NCBI RefSeq assembly: GCF_042767895.1
Contig: NC_091570.1
Location: 11,340,476-11,352,975, forward strand
From: Penaeus vannamei
Lineage: Eukaryota; Arthropoda; Malacostraca; Decapoda; Penaeidae
Length of the DNA stretch: 12,500 nucleotides
Reading direction: 5' to 3'
Shown here: positions 1 to 9,946 of the stretch, piece after piece
Numbering within the stretch: position 1 is the first letter of the stretch
Layout of the letters: each line of letters opens with the position of its first letter
The notes under the pieces: model-generated
The model's database searches: none
Told to the model about the DNA's origin: nothing
Seen by the model: the letters and a program-made list of their open reading frames with translations, nothing else
Translations under genes and position numbers: made by a program

Positions 1-507
1 CATTATCAGTATTATTTTTATATTAATGGTATTATGAGAATGATAACAGCAATGTGATAATCAGTAATGATGATGATAATGAATAATGATAATGGTAATC
101 TTGATGGTGATGAAACTGAAAATAAGGATCTTAATAATAATAGTTGTAATGAAAAAGATAGTGATGATGAAAATAATGATAATGCAGATGATGATAATGA
201 TACTAGTACTACTAATCATAATAATAATAACATAGTTGATAATAATAGTAAAATTATTAGTAATAATAGTAATAACGATAATGATAATAATGATAATGAT
301 AATGATGGTGATGATGATAATAATGGTAATGATAATGATAGGGTTAATGATAATGAGAATACCTACAACGAAAAAAGTAATAATGATGATGATAGTAATG
401 ACAGTAATAACAATTATGATAGTGATGATAATAATAATTCTAATATATATAATGATGATGAAATTCGCAATGGCTGTTTCACTGGTAATGATGGCAGTAA
501 TGAAAGG
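1..507. repeat. Degenerate RAT (GAT/AAT) trinucleotide-rich tract
   Basis: The + strand is almost entirely A, T and G, built from irregular mixtures of AAT, GAT, AGT and GGT triplets with very few C residues, densest from about 61 to 470. No long perfect run of a single unit survives, so this reads as an old microsatellite broken up by point mutation. The triplet composition keeps frames open on both strands (Asn/Asp-rich in one, Ile/Met-rich in another, Ile/Thr-rich on the minus strand), so the open frames are a by-product of composition. The tract runs off the left edge and its true start is unknown. Confidence 0.85.
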
Positions 508-569
508 TTCGCTATCCCGCCACCTTTTCACCATCCCTCCACCTTTTCGCTATCCCGCCACCTTTTCAC
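508..569. repeat. 19-bp minisatellite, about 3.3 copies, A-B-A arrangement
   Basis: Copy 1 (508-526) and copy 3 (546-564) are identical: TTCGCTATCCCGCCACCTT. Copy 2 (527-545) reads TTCACCATCCCTCCACCTT and differs at four positions. A partial fourth copy (TTCAC, 565-569) restarts the unit. The result is a 24-bp exact direct repeat at 38-bp spacing (508-531 and 546-569). This is a local tandem duplication with two alternating variants, too short to be a satellite array. Confidence 0.9.
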
Positions 570-571
570 TT

Positions 572-619
572 GGATTCGTCCGCCTTGAAATGATATTGGA
601 TTCTTGTCGCCTCGAAATG
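572..619. repeat. Imperfect tandem duplication, period about 27 bp
   Basis: GGATTCGTCCGCCTTGAAATG (572-592) recurs, with a small indel and a few substitutions, at 598-619, where the copy begins GGATTC and ends CGAAATG. It directly follows the 19-bp minisatellite, so two independent local duplications sit side by side. No function is visible. Confidence 0.6.
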
Positions 620-1097
620 CCCAGCACGGAATCGCCTTTGACGTCGCCTCGCAGTTCTCACACAGAGCCGGTGTTCAGGCCTCGATCTGCCATTGAATAT
701 CGGACTCGGACTTCACAAAGAAGGCCTGTTCGCTTATGATGATACGCCGACGATGTGGAAATCGTTAGGGCCGTTTTATTTTGTTTGTCTAATGATCTCT
801 GTTTTGTTGGTGTTGTGGCTTTGTTTCTTTAATTCATTTCCTTTTTTTTAAACGTTTTTGTGTACGTTCCTGTCAAAGCTGAAAGAAAGTATAGAAAAGA
901 GAAAGAAATAACCGCGCACACGATTCCGGGCAACAAATAAAACCCCGGGAGAATTCGCTTCCAAGTCAAGAATTCCAGCAAAGGCCACAGCATATCGTGC
1001 ATGATAATCGGCGCCCTACCACTGTGGCCAACCAATTAGCAGAGGCGCACTAACTCAGCCATCCCCATTGTAATTGTAACGTAAATCTGGCTCGGGC
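620..1097. other. Gene-free stretch, no recognisable feature
   Basis: Single-copy-looking sequence. It contains a T-rich patch at about 775-860 and a purine-rich patch near 880-910. A minus-strand open frame of 68 codons (829-1035) has no recognisable domain, and I do not call it. I found no tRNA-like A/B box, no convincing splice-bounded exon and no repeat. Confidence 0.55.
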
Positions 1098-1125
1098 TGA
1101 CCTGCTCTTGACCTGCTCTTGACCC
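1098..1125 (-). promoter_or_regulatory. Candidate nuclear-receptor element: three half-sites in DR5 spacing
   Basis: An 11-bp unit, GACCTGCTCTT, is tandemly duplicated at 1099-1109 and 1110-1120 and followed by GACCC. It places TGACCT at 1098-1103, TGACCT at 1109-1114 and TGACCC at 1120-1125, each separated by the same GCTCT spacer. On the minus strand these are GGGTCA and two AGGTCA half-sites as direct repeats with 5-bp spacing. AGGTCA direct repeats are the classical target of RXR-type nuclear-receptor heterodimers (family knowledge). Binding here is inferred. A chance 11-bp duplication is the alternative. Confidence 0.35.
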
Positions 1126-1407
1126 TTTCGAATATTATGGTGTATCGAACGAGAGGCAAGTAGCCCGAGGAACCTATTTGTTGATTACCATAACACACCT
1201 TTCCGTCTCAATACACGGAGGATAGTCTTACCTCTGGGCGGGGAGAAGCATAGGGGGCGCACTCACGTATCGATAATACATGCTGAAAAGAGGAGGCAGT
1301 CGTACATGCGCTGGCAGGTGCTCGGCATACCTAAGTATTAACGTAAAATAAAATTATCAACATAATAACATATGATTCATTTGTTGTTTTTAGTAACCAG
1401 AGTCCTA
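1126..1407. other. Gene-free stretch, no recognisable feature
   Basis: Mid-GC sequence to about 1330, then AT-richer with several TAA/ATA clusters leading into the next trinucleotide tract. I see no coding region, RNA gene or repeat. Confidence 0.55.
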
Positions 1408-1585
1408 AGTATTATCATCATATTTCGGCGTTATTTTATCCTCCTCCTGTATTACTGATTGTTATTAAGATCGTTGTTTGTGTTATCATTGTTATTGTTA
1501 AGTAATTCTACTGTCAATAGTCATAGTGATAATGATATTGTTATATTTCATGTCGTTATTATCCCTGTTATCTCTGGGTAATAGT
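1408..1585. repeat. Degenerate ATT/GTT trinucleotide-rich tract
   Basis: The + strand is T-rich with recurring TTATTG, TTATC and GTTATT words. On the minus strand it is the same AAT/GAT style of sequence as 1-507, so it is a shorter, more decayed tract in opposite sense. The edges are approximate. Confidence 0.55.
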
Positions 1586-1589
1586 GGCA

Positions 1590-2501
1590 TCAGAGGTGAA
1601 ACTGAAACTGAAGCAGCAACGACATCCCCAGCGAGGCAGCGCAGACGCGCCCGCATGGAAGGACAGGCAGATGCGTGTCTCCTTCGGCGTCGGTTCCCAG
1701 GCGTGTGTCACTCTCCTCGCCGCCGAAGGAGATGATGTCCGAGCGAAGGGCCTCAGCTGGGGACGTCGTGGCGTGGGCGTGACGTCAGTGCGCGACGTCC
1801 GACGCGTCAGCACCCGATTAGGTCACGACTGCTGAGCCGAAAGCCACGGAATCAAAGGAATGCCTCGCGAGGGCGCCGCATTGATCGGCGAGGGGCAGAG
1901 GGTCACCGCGTGTTATTAATCCCAAGTGATAGTCGAAGACTTGCTTTCCATCTGGCGGGAGGGTCGGCGGGAACTCCACTCGCGAGGATTTTTCTCCCGG
2001 ACCCTCTCGCAGGGAGATGGTATTCGGGCTTCATAAGACAAGCGCGGCTCCAAAAATAATAATGCCCAAAGAATCCATAGAAAGATATTCATCCCAGTCC
2101 GCCGCTCCGGAAAATGCGTTTACAGTTTTCGTTGGAATTTCCGCTTCGGGAGATCTTGAGGAGATCGGGATGTTAATGCAGGCCACTTTTATTTGCCCCG
2201 TTTTCGGTAATGGATTTGCCCGTGACGGTGCTGGGGCTCTGTTTCTCCCCGTCAGGTTATGAAGTGAAGTCCCGCATCACGCAGACACTCCTGTCTACAT
2301 CACTATCTTTGTGTAGACGTCTCACTCATACATAAACAACTGTGCAGATATCCCAATTTATGGACGCCCACACATGCGCGCCCAGTTTGCCCCCAGACTC
2401 AACCGACATTCCTGATGACATGCTCACTGAGGGCGAGCGAACAGGGCTCTCACGTGTGCTTTATGGGAACCAGCATTCAGATTTCGGAGGAAAATTTACT
2501 C
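1590..2501. other. GC-richer gene-free stretch
   Basis: CpG-containing, GC-elevated sequence, most marked at about 1620-1910. Overlapping short open frames occur on both strands between 1568 and 1835, and one on the + strand at 2017-2262 (81 codons). None shows a domain I recognise, and overlap on both strands is what GC-rich non-coding DNA gives. The segment could hold a promoter or 5' exon of a split gene, but I see no decisive signal. A canonical CACGTG E-box lies at 2451-2456. Confidence 0.5.
1762..1799. promoter_or_regulatory. Candidate CRE/ATF cluster (three GACGTC cores)
   Basis: Three GACGTC hexamers lie within 38 bp, at 1762-1767, 1781-1786 and 1794-1799. The central one is the full palindromic cAMP-response element TGACGTCA (1780-1787). 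A related GACGCGTC palindrome follows at 1801-1808. CREB/ATF bZIP dimers bind TGACGTCA (family knowledge). Function here is inferred from the motif alone. A second perfect TGACGTCA occurs at 8829-8836. Confidence 0.3.
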
Positions 2502-3773
<1,272 letters not shown>

Positions 3774-3894
3774 CCCCTCCCCCCTCCCGCCCTCCGCCTC
3801 CTCCCAGCGTGTAATGTGAGAGAATACATCAGATCTCCGCCGCCAGCCCCCCTCCCCCTTTCCCCCTACAACCCCCACCCCCACCACAACCCCC
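3774..3894 (-). other. C-rich tract, minus-strand G-quadruplex motifs (two clusters)
   Basis: Cluster 1 has C runs at 3774-3777, 3779-3784, 3786-3788 and 3790-3792, separated by single bases. Cluster 2 has six C runs of five or more at 3847-3852, 3854-3858, 3862-3866, 3872-3876, 3878-3882 and 3890-3894, with loops of 1-7 bases. The minus strand therefore satisfies the standard G-quadruplex pattern twice, and the + strand could form an i-motif. The Gly/Arg-rich minus-strand open frame through here (3708-4001) is compositional. Confidence 0.75.
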
Positions 3895-5786
3895 ATTAAA
3901 CTCCTTCGACTCGAACCTCTACGTTCCATCGGGAATAACAACATGTTGCGTAAGAAGTTGTGAATCATATTGCTCCTACGAATTCTGGCGAAGATATACA
4001 TGTGTGATATACATAAATATGCTTTATTGGTAATAGCTTAGAATGCATGCTTCTTCTGGTGCGGGGGTGTTGGCACCCCTGGGCGGCAGAGGAGGGGAAT
4101 GTTGGTAAGCATCCGAGGCCACGTTCGTGTGACCCGCGATATGTAAGATTAACTTATTACAACTCCGCTCCTCATCTGAAATGCTAATTCTAATGGCCGA
4201 ACAAAAATCTGGTGGTGTAATTTATGCTAAAGCGGTCCTACCCTCCCATTTCCCCTTTTACATTTATGTGATGTATTGTGTACTTAGACGGTCATGCGGT
4301 AGTGGCTTACACCTGGTTACAAGGTTAGTTAGCGAGCTGCGCTGGGTGTGCTTAGATATTTCTTAGGGAAATGTGCTCGGCTGAGTGACGATTGAGTTTG
4401 TGATGGAGGAAGCGGCTGGAATGCGAGTGCGAATGCCTAGCACAAAGCCGCTAGGCGCTCGGTGCCTTAGCGACTTCTCGTGATTTGCTTACCTCCGCGC
4501 TTGCATGAGGCGCGGGTCGACGGGGCGGCTGTCCACGCTCGGAGAGACGAGCCTCAATATACTTCTAACCCGGATGCAAAAGCTCACGTGCATATGTTAA
4601 AGGGTATTTAGCAACATAGCTGGCAAATAATTATTACCATTAATGACCTGCCAATTAACTCGGGATGACCCATCCCAATGAATCTTCCCGAAGGGCCTCC
4701 CGTCGGCCGACGCTCGGGATAAATGCTTCAATCTGCGACCTTTATTAGATAACAGGTAATCCTAATCTCGGTCGGAGAGTCGACAAATATGCACATTTAT
4801 TAGGCCTGAACACCTGTCCTTCTGCATTTAAAGCCCATTTTTCTCCCCATAAAAGAATGCGCATTCGTGTGTGTGTTTGCGTTTGCCTGGCAGTTTATTG
4901 ATGTTCCAGTGGCTTGCTGATGAAGTTGGTCTTTTGGAGGAATCGGCGGCGGTCCTTGAACTTCGCCTCCGAGCCGCGGCGCGAAGGTAGTTCATGCTTG
5001 CTAGAGACCGCGGGAACAAAGTCCCGGCGACAGGAAAAAAACGGGTATGAACACACCAGAAAGGACAAGTTGTGTTCCTCGATTTAATTTACATGCCAGG
5101 AGGATAAGTTGTCCCCGGCGCCCCTCCCCCGCCTCCATAAAGGCACAAGTCCCCCGCCGCGTATGAAACACATTCCAGAATCAAAGCGGTTTGTAGCAAT
5201 AATCTCAACTATTTCATAACTTTACTCGTGGTCACTCTTTATATTAGTTTTATTAGAAAGCACAAAGGAGGAGATGAGAGGAAGCAAGGAAGGTGGCTCG
5301 AGGGAAGATGAAGTGAACCAAGGAGAGGTAACGTGTGCGAAAGTGATCGCCGAAATGAGCGCATGAGGGGCCTCTAAAACAACTCCAAGAATGAAACGCA
5401 GCGAAGGAAAGGGGAAGCCGGTGGTTAGGCCGGGGGGAAAGCACTCCCAGATAATATTATGTTTGTGGCCATTTTTCTCAGGCTGCCATTTAGTTAGGGC
5501 GCCTTCCTTTCGCCAAATGGGACATTCGAAAGACACACGGTTCTTTTATCCAGGCAAACGCGCCTGTACGTTGCTCTGAGTGACCATTCCCGGGGTTGGC
5601 CTGGGGGATACCACGTGGCTAACCGACTCGTAAGACTGGAAATATTGCAGAAATAGATTGCTGCATTTATTAAACTATATTTGTCCGTGTGTAAAAAAGC
5701 TTTTAGCCTTTCGCCCACCAAAATCACACGGGCCAGAATGTTTGTATGTGTGTATAGGAGTGTGTGTGTGTTTTTTGTGCATTTGT
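3895..5786. other. Gene-free stretch, 1.9 kb
   Basis: Mixed-composition sequence with no gene I can support. Small features seen: a hairpin with 6-bp arms GGGGTG/CACCCC at 4064-4079; a 12-bp palindrome CGTCGGCCGACG at 4701-4712; CACGTG E-boxes at 4585-4590 and 5612-5617 (the latter inside CCACGTGG, 5611-5618); and a run of homeodomain-type TAAT/ATTA cores at 4628-4657. Short frames such as 4828-5019 and 5222-5536 on the minus strand have no recognisable domain. Confidence 0.5.
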
Positions 5787-5883
5787 GAAAGAGAGAGAAG
5801 AGGGAGAGAGGGAGGGAGGGAGACAGAAAGAAAGAGAGGAAGAAGGGGAAGAGAAGAGAGAGAAGAGAAGAGAGAAAAAAAAA
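5787..5883. repeat. Polypurine GA/GGGA/GAAA tract
   Basis: 97 bp of purines on the + strand, interrupted only by one C (5824). It grades from GA repeats through GGGA-like units to GAAGAGA and ends in a short poly-A. Its strand sense is opposite to the CT arrays at 2502-2840 and 10473-10580. Ser/Leu/Phe-rich and Arg/Glu-rich frames crossing it are compositional. Confidence 0.9.
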
Positions 5884-5956
5884 CATAGTTGATTCTTAGA
5901 AGAAAGGCACTTTCGTTCAAGCTCTGATTCTGTACTAATCTTTGGCTGCCAATGCC

Positions 5957-6164
<208 letters not shown>

Positions 6165-6196
6165 ATTTCTATGTGTGCGCCGTATTTCTGCTGACA

Positions 6197-6289
6197 AATG
6201 TAGAAAAGGTATGAATGAGAATGGATACCTTCACAATACGTCTCTTGTATTGTAAAGATATTCATTCTCATTCATACCTTTTCTACATT
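6197..6289. mobile_element. Near-perfect hairpin element, possible MITE-like or foldback repeat
   Basis: The left arm 6197-6239 and right arm 6247-6289 are reverse complements over 43 bp with three mismatches (6224/6262, 6228/6258, 6232/6254), around a 7-bp loop GTCTCTT (6240-6246). The outer 27 bp are perfectly paired, and pairing extends about three bases further if one base is bulged. As RNA the first mismatch would be a G-U pair. The element has no coding capacity and is embedded between two GT arrays of the same strand sense. Candidates are a miniature foldback transposon, a precursor of small RNAs, or a local inverted duplication. I cannot name a family, and no clear target-site duplication is separable from the flanking GT repeats. 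Confidence 0.5.
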
Positions 6290-6301
6290 GTGTGTGTGTG
6301 C

Positions 6302-6397
<96 letters not shown>
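6289..6397. repeat. TG microsatellite
   Basis: About 109 bp of TG repeat starting at the last base of the hairpin's right arm, with early C interruptions at 6301 and 6305 and then perfect TG to the end. It has the same strand sense as the GT run at 6067-6164. Confidence 0.97.
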
Positions 6398-6398
<1 letters not shown>

Positions 6399-7918
6399 CT
6401 GCATTTAAAGTGAATTGTCTTTATTTAATGCCCGTAGGGAAACATGCATATATCTCTCTGGGATTTTCTGGCATTTGCTATCAAGTCCTTCCCTTCCTTA
6501 CATATAACATGAGTATTTTTGCAAGTGTGAACATGGATGTGTGTGATTGTTTAAGTACTGACTGTGTGAAAGAATATGTCGCGCGCGCGTTTGTACAAAT
6601 TCTCCTCTACGCCATCCATCCACGCTTCGGACGGGAAGCTTGTTAAGGACGAAAACCTCACTGTAAAAGACGGGGCCATGATCTGAAAGACATTAAGGCA
6701 GTTACTATGTAAATGGAAGGCGTCGTTAAAGTTGGGTTTCCTCCACTAACAACGCCAAGCTTGCCTCAGCAAAAACATAATTATAATATATTTGGTGATA
6801 GAGCAAGTACTGAGGTCTCGTAACACAAAGGGTCCGGCAGCCACCCGCTGTTATAGGCGCGCAATACTACAGGAGTTGTAACGTGTTATACAACTTTGAA
6901 TGTTTCGTTTTCTAATGATCTTTCGGGAGATGACTGGCCAATGGAAACATAAACGACCTGCATCAGTGTATGTAAGTAAGGATATATGTATATAATGGAT
7001 GTGTATACCTCTGCGCCATACACAAAGATACACCTTAACATATTCACACACACACGCACACACATGGACACTCTTGGGTCTGTGCCTTTGTCTTTCTCCT
7101 TTTATGCCTTTCTCTCCCTTCTACTTATCTAATTTAGTAGCGTATTTGTTTATTTCTGGCGGATTGCAGCGGGGGCTAGAGACAGCGGTCGGGTGAGGAC
7201 GGGTGGGAGAACGGCCCAGCTGGGTTACGGCCTCGCAACATGCCACAGGATCTATACTGTGGCGCTGCCTTCTGCCGAACACTTCTTATTTCTCTCGGGT
7301 CGGCAAGCAATCCGAGTTAATGAACACATGTAAATAAAGCCCCCGACTCGAACTGCAACACAGCGCAGCGCACCAGGCCCTTTTCAGACGCGTCCTCCCC
7401 TCCACACGCCCGCAGAAAGCTATCTCCCTCGCTTATTTCCGGAACATCGCGCTGTATTCATTCTCGGTGTACGATTGTGAAATACGCCCATTGTTCCCCG
7501 GATCCTGGGCGCGCTTCCCTCGTGGGCGCCGCTCCCGTGACTCGCCTTGTTACTTGAATCATTCATGCTCGAAGATTTCCAACATGGCGGGCCTGTCACG
7601 GAATGCCGCGAGCCAAAATGTCCGTCTTGGTCATATCCCGGGGATTTATAGGGCAGATTGTGGATTCTGGATGTTATGGACTTGTATCGTGTTTTTAGCT
7701 GATTATTTATGGTATCTGGCAATATAAGCTGGCAGGTTCCGCAGGCAAGTCGGGCCCTCATTCTTTCTGATGCAGCCGGGCGGAAGTCTCTCGCTCCAGG
7801 CATAAAGAGAAAGAATTCGGTCTTGGCCCATTTGTTATAGATGTTATGTCCGCCATCAAAGAACTCCGTGCATCACTCTCCGAAGCTGCTGCACGTTGAA
7901 CCGTTCATATTGTTGATA
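6398..7918. other. Gene-free stretch, 1.5 kb
   Basis: Mixed sequence. Small items: a CG run at 6580-6589; a canonical NF-Y/CCAAT match GGCCAATGG at 6936-6944; a short CA run at 7045-7064; and CpG-bearing sequence at about 7360-7620. Short frames at 7420-7803 (minus) and 7467-7727 (+) overlap each other and carry no recognisable domain. I see no gene or RNA. Confidence 0.5.
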
Positions 7919-8170
7919 GGGAGCGGGGAGGGGAGGGAGGGGAGGGGAGAGGGATTACAGAGAAGGAGGAAAAGCGAGGGTCGAGGAAGAAGAGAATGAG
8001 AGAGCGTCAAAGAAAAGTTCTTGTGAGGGATGCGAGCTCTAGGTAACAAGAAGAAAAGGTGATACGGAGAACTGAAACAGAGAGGGAGAACGAGAAGGGG
8101 GAATAGGAAGACAGAAGACTGAGAGAAAGAGGGAAGAGCGGAGACGGAGAAGGCGGCCACACAAGAAAAG
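7919..8170. repeat. Purine-rich low-complexity tract
   Basis: About 250 bp of imperfect GA/GGGA/GAA-type sequence on the + strand, starting with a G-run cluster (7925-7953) and decaying to mixed GAGAAG-like sequence. It is older and less regular than the CT arrays. Leu/Ser/Pro-rich minus-strand frames here are compositional. Confidence 0.75.
7925..7953 (+). other. G-quadruplex motif, + strand
   Basis: Six G runs (7925-7928, 7930-7933, 7935-7937, 7939-7942, 7944-7947, 7951-7953) are separated by single A residues, except the last loop AGA. Short one-base loops favour a very stable parallel quadruplex (known biophysics). Formation in the cell is inferred. Confidence 0.8.
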
Positions 8171-9904
8171 CAAAGATAGAAGTTCCCCGCAACCCCGGGT
8201 TATTGATTGCAGTCTTGGCTTATTTATGGCTGTCTCAGTACTGGCTAGACTGGACGTGTATGATGGCCAAATGTTGGTTCTCTAAGTCCTCACACACATT
8301 TAGGCTTTTCTGGCCCCCGGCGTGCACACCATCAGCCTCCTTTTTGCCTCCACCGCTGCTCACGCTTGTTATCTACCGCTGAGTCCGCCGCAGCCCTCCA
8401 CGCGAGACTTACTACTGGTGGGTTCAGCTGCCTTCCTGCATACCGGGTAATAAATATCAGATGTTAGTGAGTTCAGCTGGAAGTTATGTGTTGCTGAGAC
8501 ACACTCTGCGGCGCCAGTATATTGTTCACAGCACCCAAGTACAATAATAGCGACGAGACTAAACTATTGTGTTTCGTTTTGGGCTTTTATGGGGTCTTTT
8601 TAACTTGTGTACATTGTCATAATGTTATTACGGATGGAGTATTGCGTGCACGGTGGCTGATTGTCCATTAAAATTGCAATATCAAACCGAAGACGAAGAT
8701 GTAAAGACTTCCTAAGGGGCCGTCTCACTCGTGCTGTTATTGTGGTCATATGAGACGTCCTTTTTCATCGAGGCAGCATGACATTTTATGACTTGCTCTG
8801 AAAGTTTCCACTCGAATTATTTGCTCGCTGACGTCAACCTGCTATGGCTTCGCGTGTAAATTGGCGGGACTGAGCTACGCCATTATCGGCCTTCTGTGCC
8901 TGACTATTTTGGAATCGCTTAAAACATGCCGAGAGCTGAGGCCGTGATTGTAATGGCGCCTGGTGCGTTTGGGAATCCTTTCGCGTTTGCCCTGTGGCGA
9001 CCGGCAACCCGCGGCAGCAGAGGGGGCCAAGAGGCGGCCGGAGGGGCGTCGTGCTCGCAGGTGGAGGAGGAGGAGGGCGACTGGGCGGCGATCAGGTGTT
9101 GAGGCGGAGTGGAGGACGGCGCTCGTGTAAACATTGTGACTGCGGCGGGAAAGATGAATGTGTCTAGGCTGGGTCCGCGTCATATAAATCTAATGTAATT
9201 TAGAGATAATGAGCATCTTGTCATGCATACATTGTACTTATGTGGGGTCTTAAGAGCCCGGAGACATGGGACACCGCGGGAGAGTGTGTTAATGTATGAC
9301 CATGTTAAGGTCACTCTGATGGCGGCGCTGTGCGTCTTCCACGCCGGAACGCCCGATGCTTTATGCCTCGGAACGAAGACTCGCCAGCAGGTGGACTGCG
9401 GGAGAAAAAATTGCCCTTCGCGTTTTGGTTGTATGTATGTTCGTGTGTGTCTTATCTGTTTGTTTCTCTGTTCCGTGATTTTTTTATGTAAATGTTCCCC
9501 TCGCGTGCACATGTGCACATCATACACCGGCTGTGAGTAACCAAACGCGAAGCACCAAGAATAGGAGCGAAAGTTTATTTCTTATTTTTTATATTTAGTA
9601 AGACCAACGTTAATCCTCAAATTAAGAGTATAAAAATTCGCCGGTGAGTGTTAAGCTCGCGTGTTCTTAATCTCCATAATAGTTTCGTCGCACTAATTGA
9701 GTGATATAATATAATAATGGTAACTCTTGGTAAGGTGCATAGTTGCGCTGTTTTGTGTGGAATTTGGTCTTGGCAATTCAGTAGCTGGCGGTTGGCAGAG
9801 CAGTGAGCACAGAGGCTGCGGCGGAGGGCGCAGTTGCGCACCGCTCGCTATGGCGGCGTGTTTGTTTACCTTTGTTTGTCTTCACTCTGCTTTCTTGTTT
9901 GCCT
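8171..9904. other. Gene-free stretch, 1.7 kb
   Basis: Mixed sequence with a GC-rich block at about 8990-9130, including a GGA run near 9061-9076. Small motifs: TGACGTCA at 8829-8836; an everted nuclear-receptor-type pair TGACCA/AGGTCA at 9297-9313; a 14-bp palindrome GTGCACATGTGCAC at 9505-9518; and TATA-like TATAAAAA at 9629-9636 followed by a donor-like CCG/GTGAGT at 9641-9649. Minus-strand frames at 8875-9183 and 9180-9527 have no recognisable domain. A promoter or small exon could hide here, but nothing is decisive. Confidence 0.45.
9629..9636 (+). promoter_or_regulatory. TATA-box-like sequence (weak candidate)
   Basis: TATAAAAA matches the TATA consensus. No arthropod initiator (TCAGT-like) is seen about 30 bp downstream and no gene is recognised beyond it, so this may be a chance match. 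Confidence 0.12.
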
Positions 9905-9946
9905 TTGTGTGTGTGTGAGTGTGTATGTGTGTGTGTGTGTGTGTGT
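9905..9946. repeat. Interrupted GT microsatellite
   Basis: About 42 bp of GT repeat with GAGT and AT interruptions near 9917-9925, then a perfect run to 9946. Confidence 0.9.

Noticed and set aside
67..588. Asn/Asp-rich open frame of 173 codons
   Set aside because: It is the reading of a degenerate GAT/AAT tract; other frames over the same bases are also open on both strands. There is no domain or start context.
1568..2262. Short frames in the GC-rich segment (81-83 codons)
   Set aside because: Overlapping on opposite strands, no domain recognised, length within chance for GC-rich DNA.
3902..3918. Minus-strand GGTTCGAGTC resembling a tRNA B box
   Set aside because: The bases flanking the putative T-loop do not form a stem, and no A box or acceptor stem is found at tRNA spacing.
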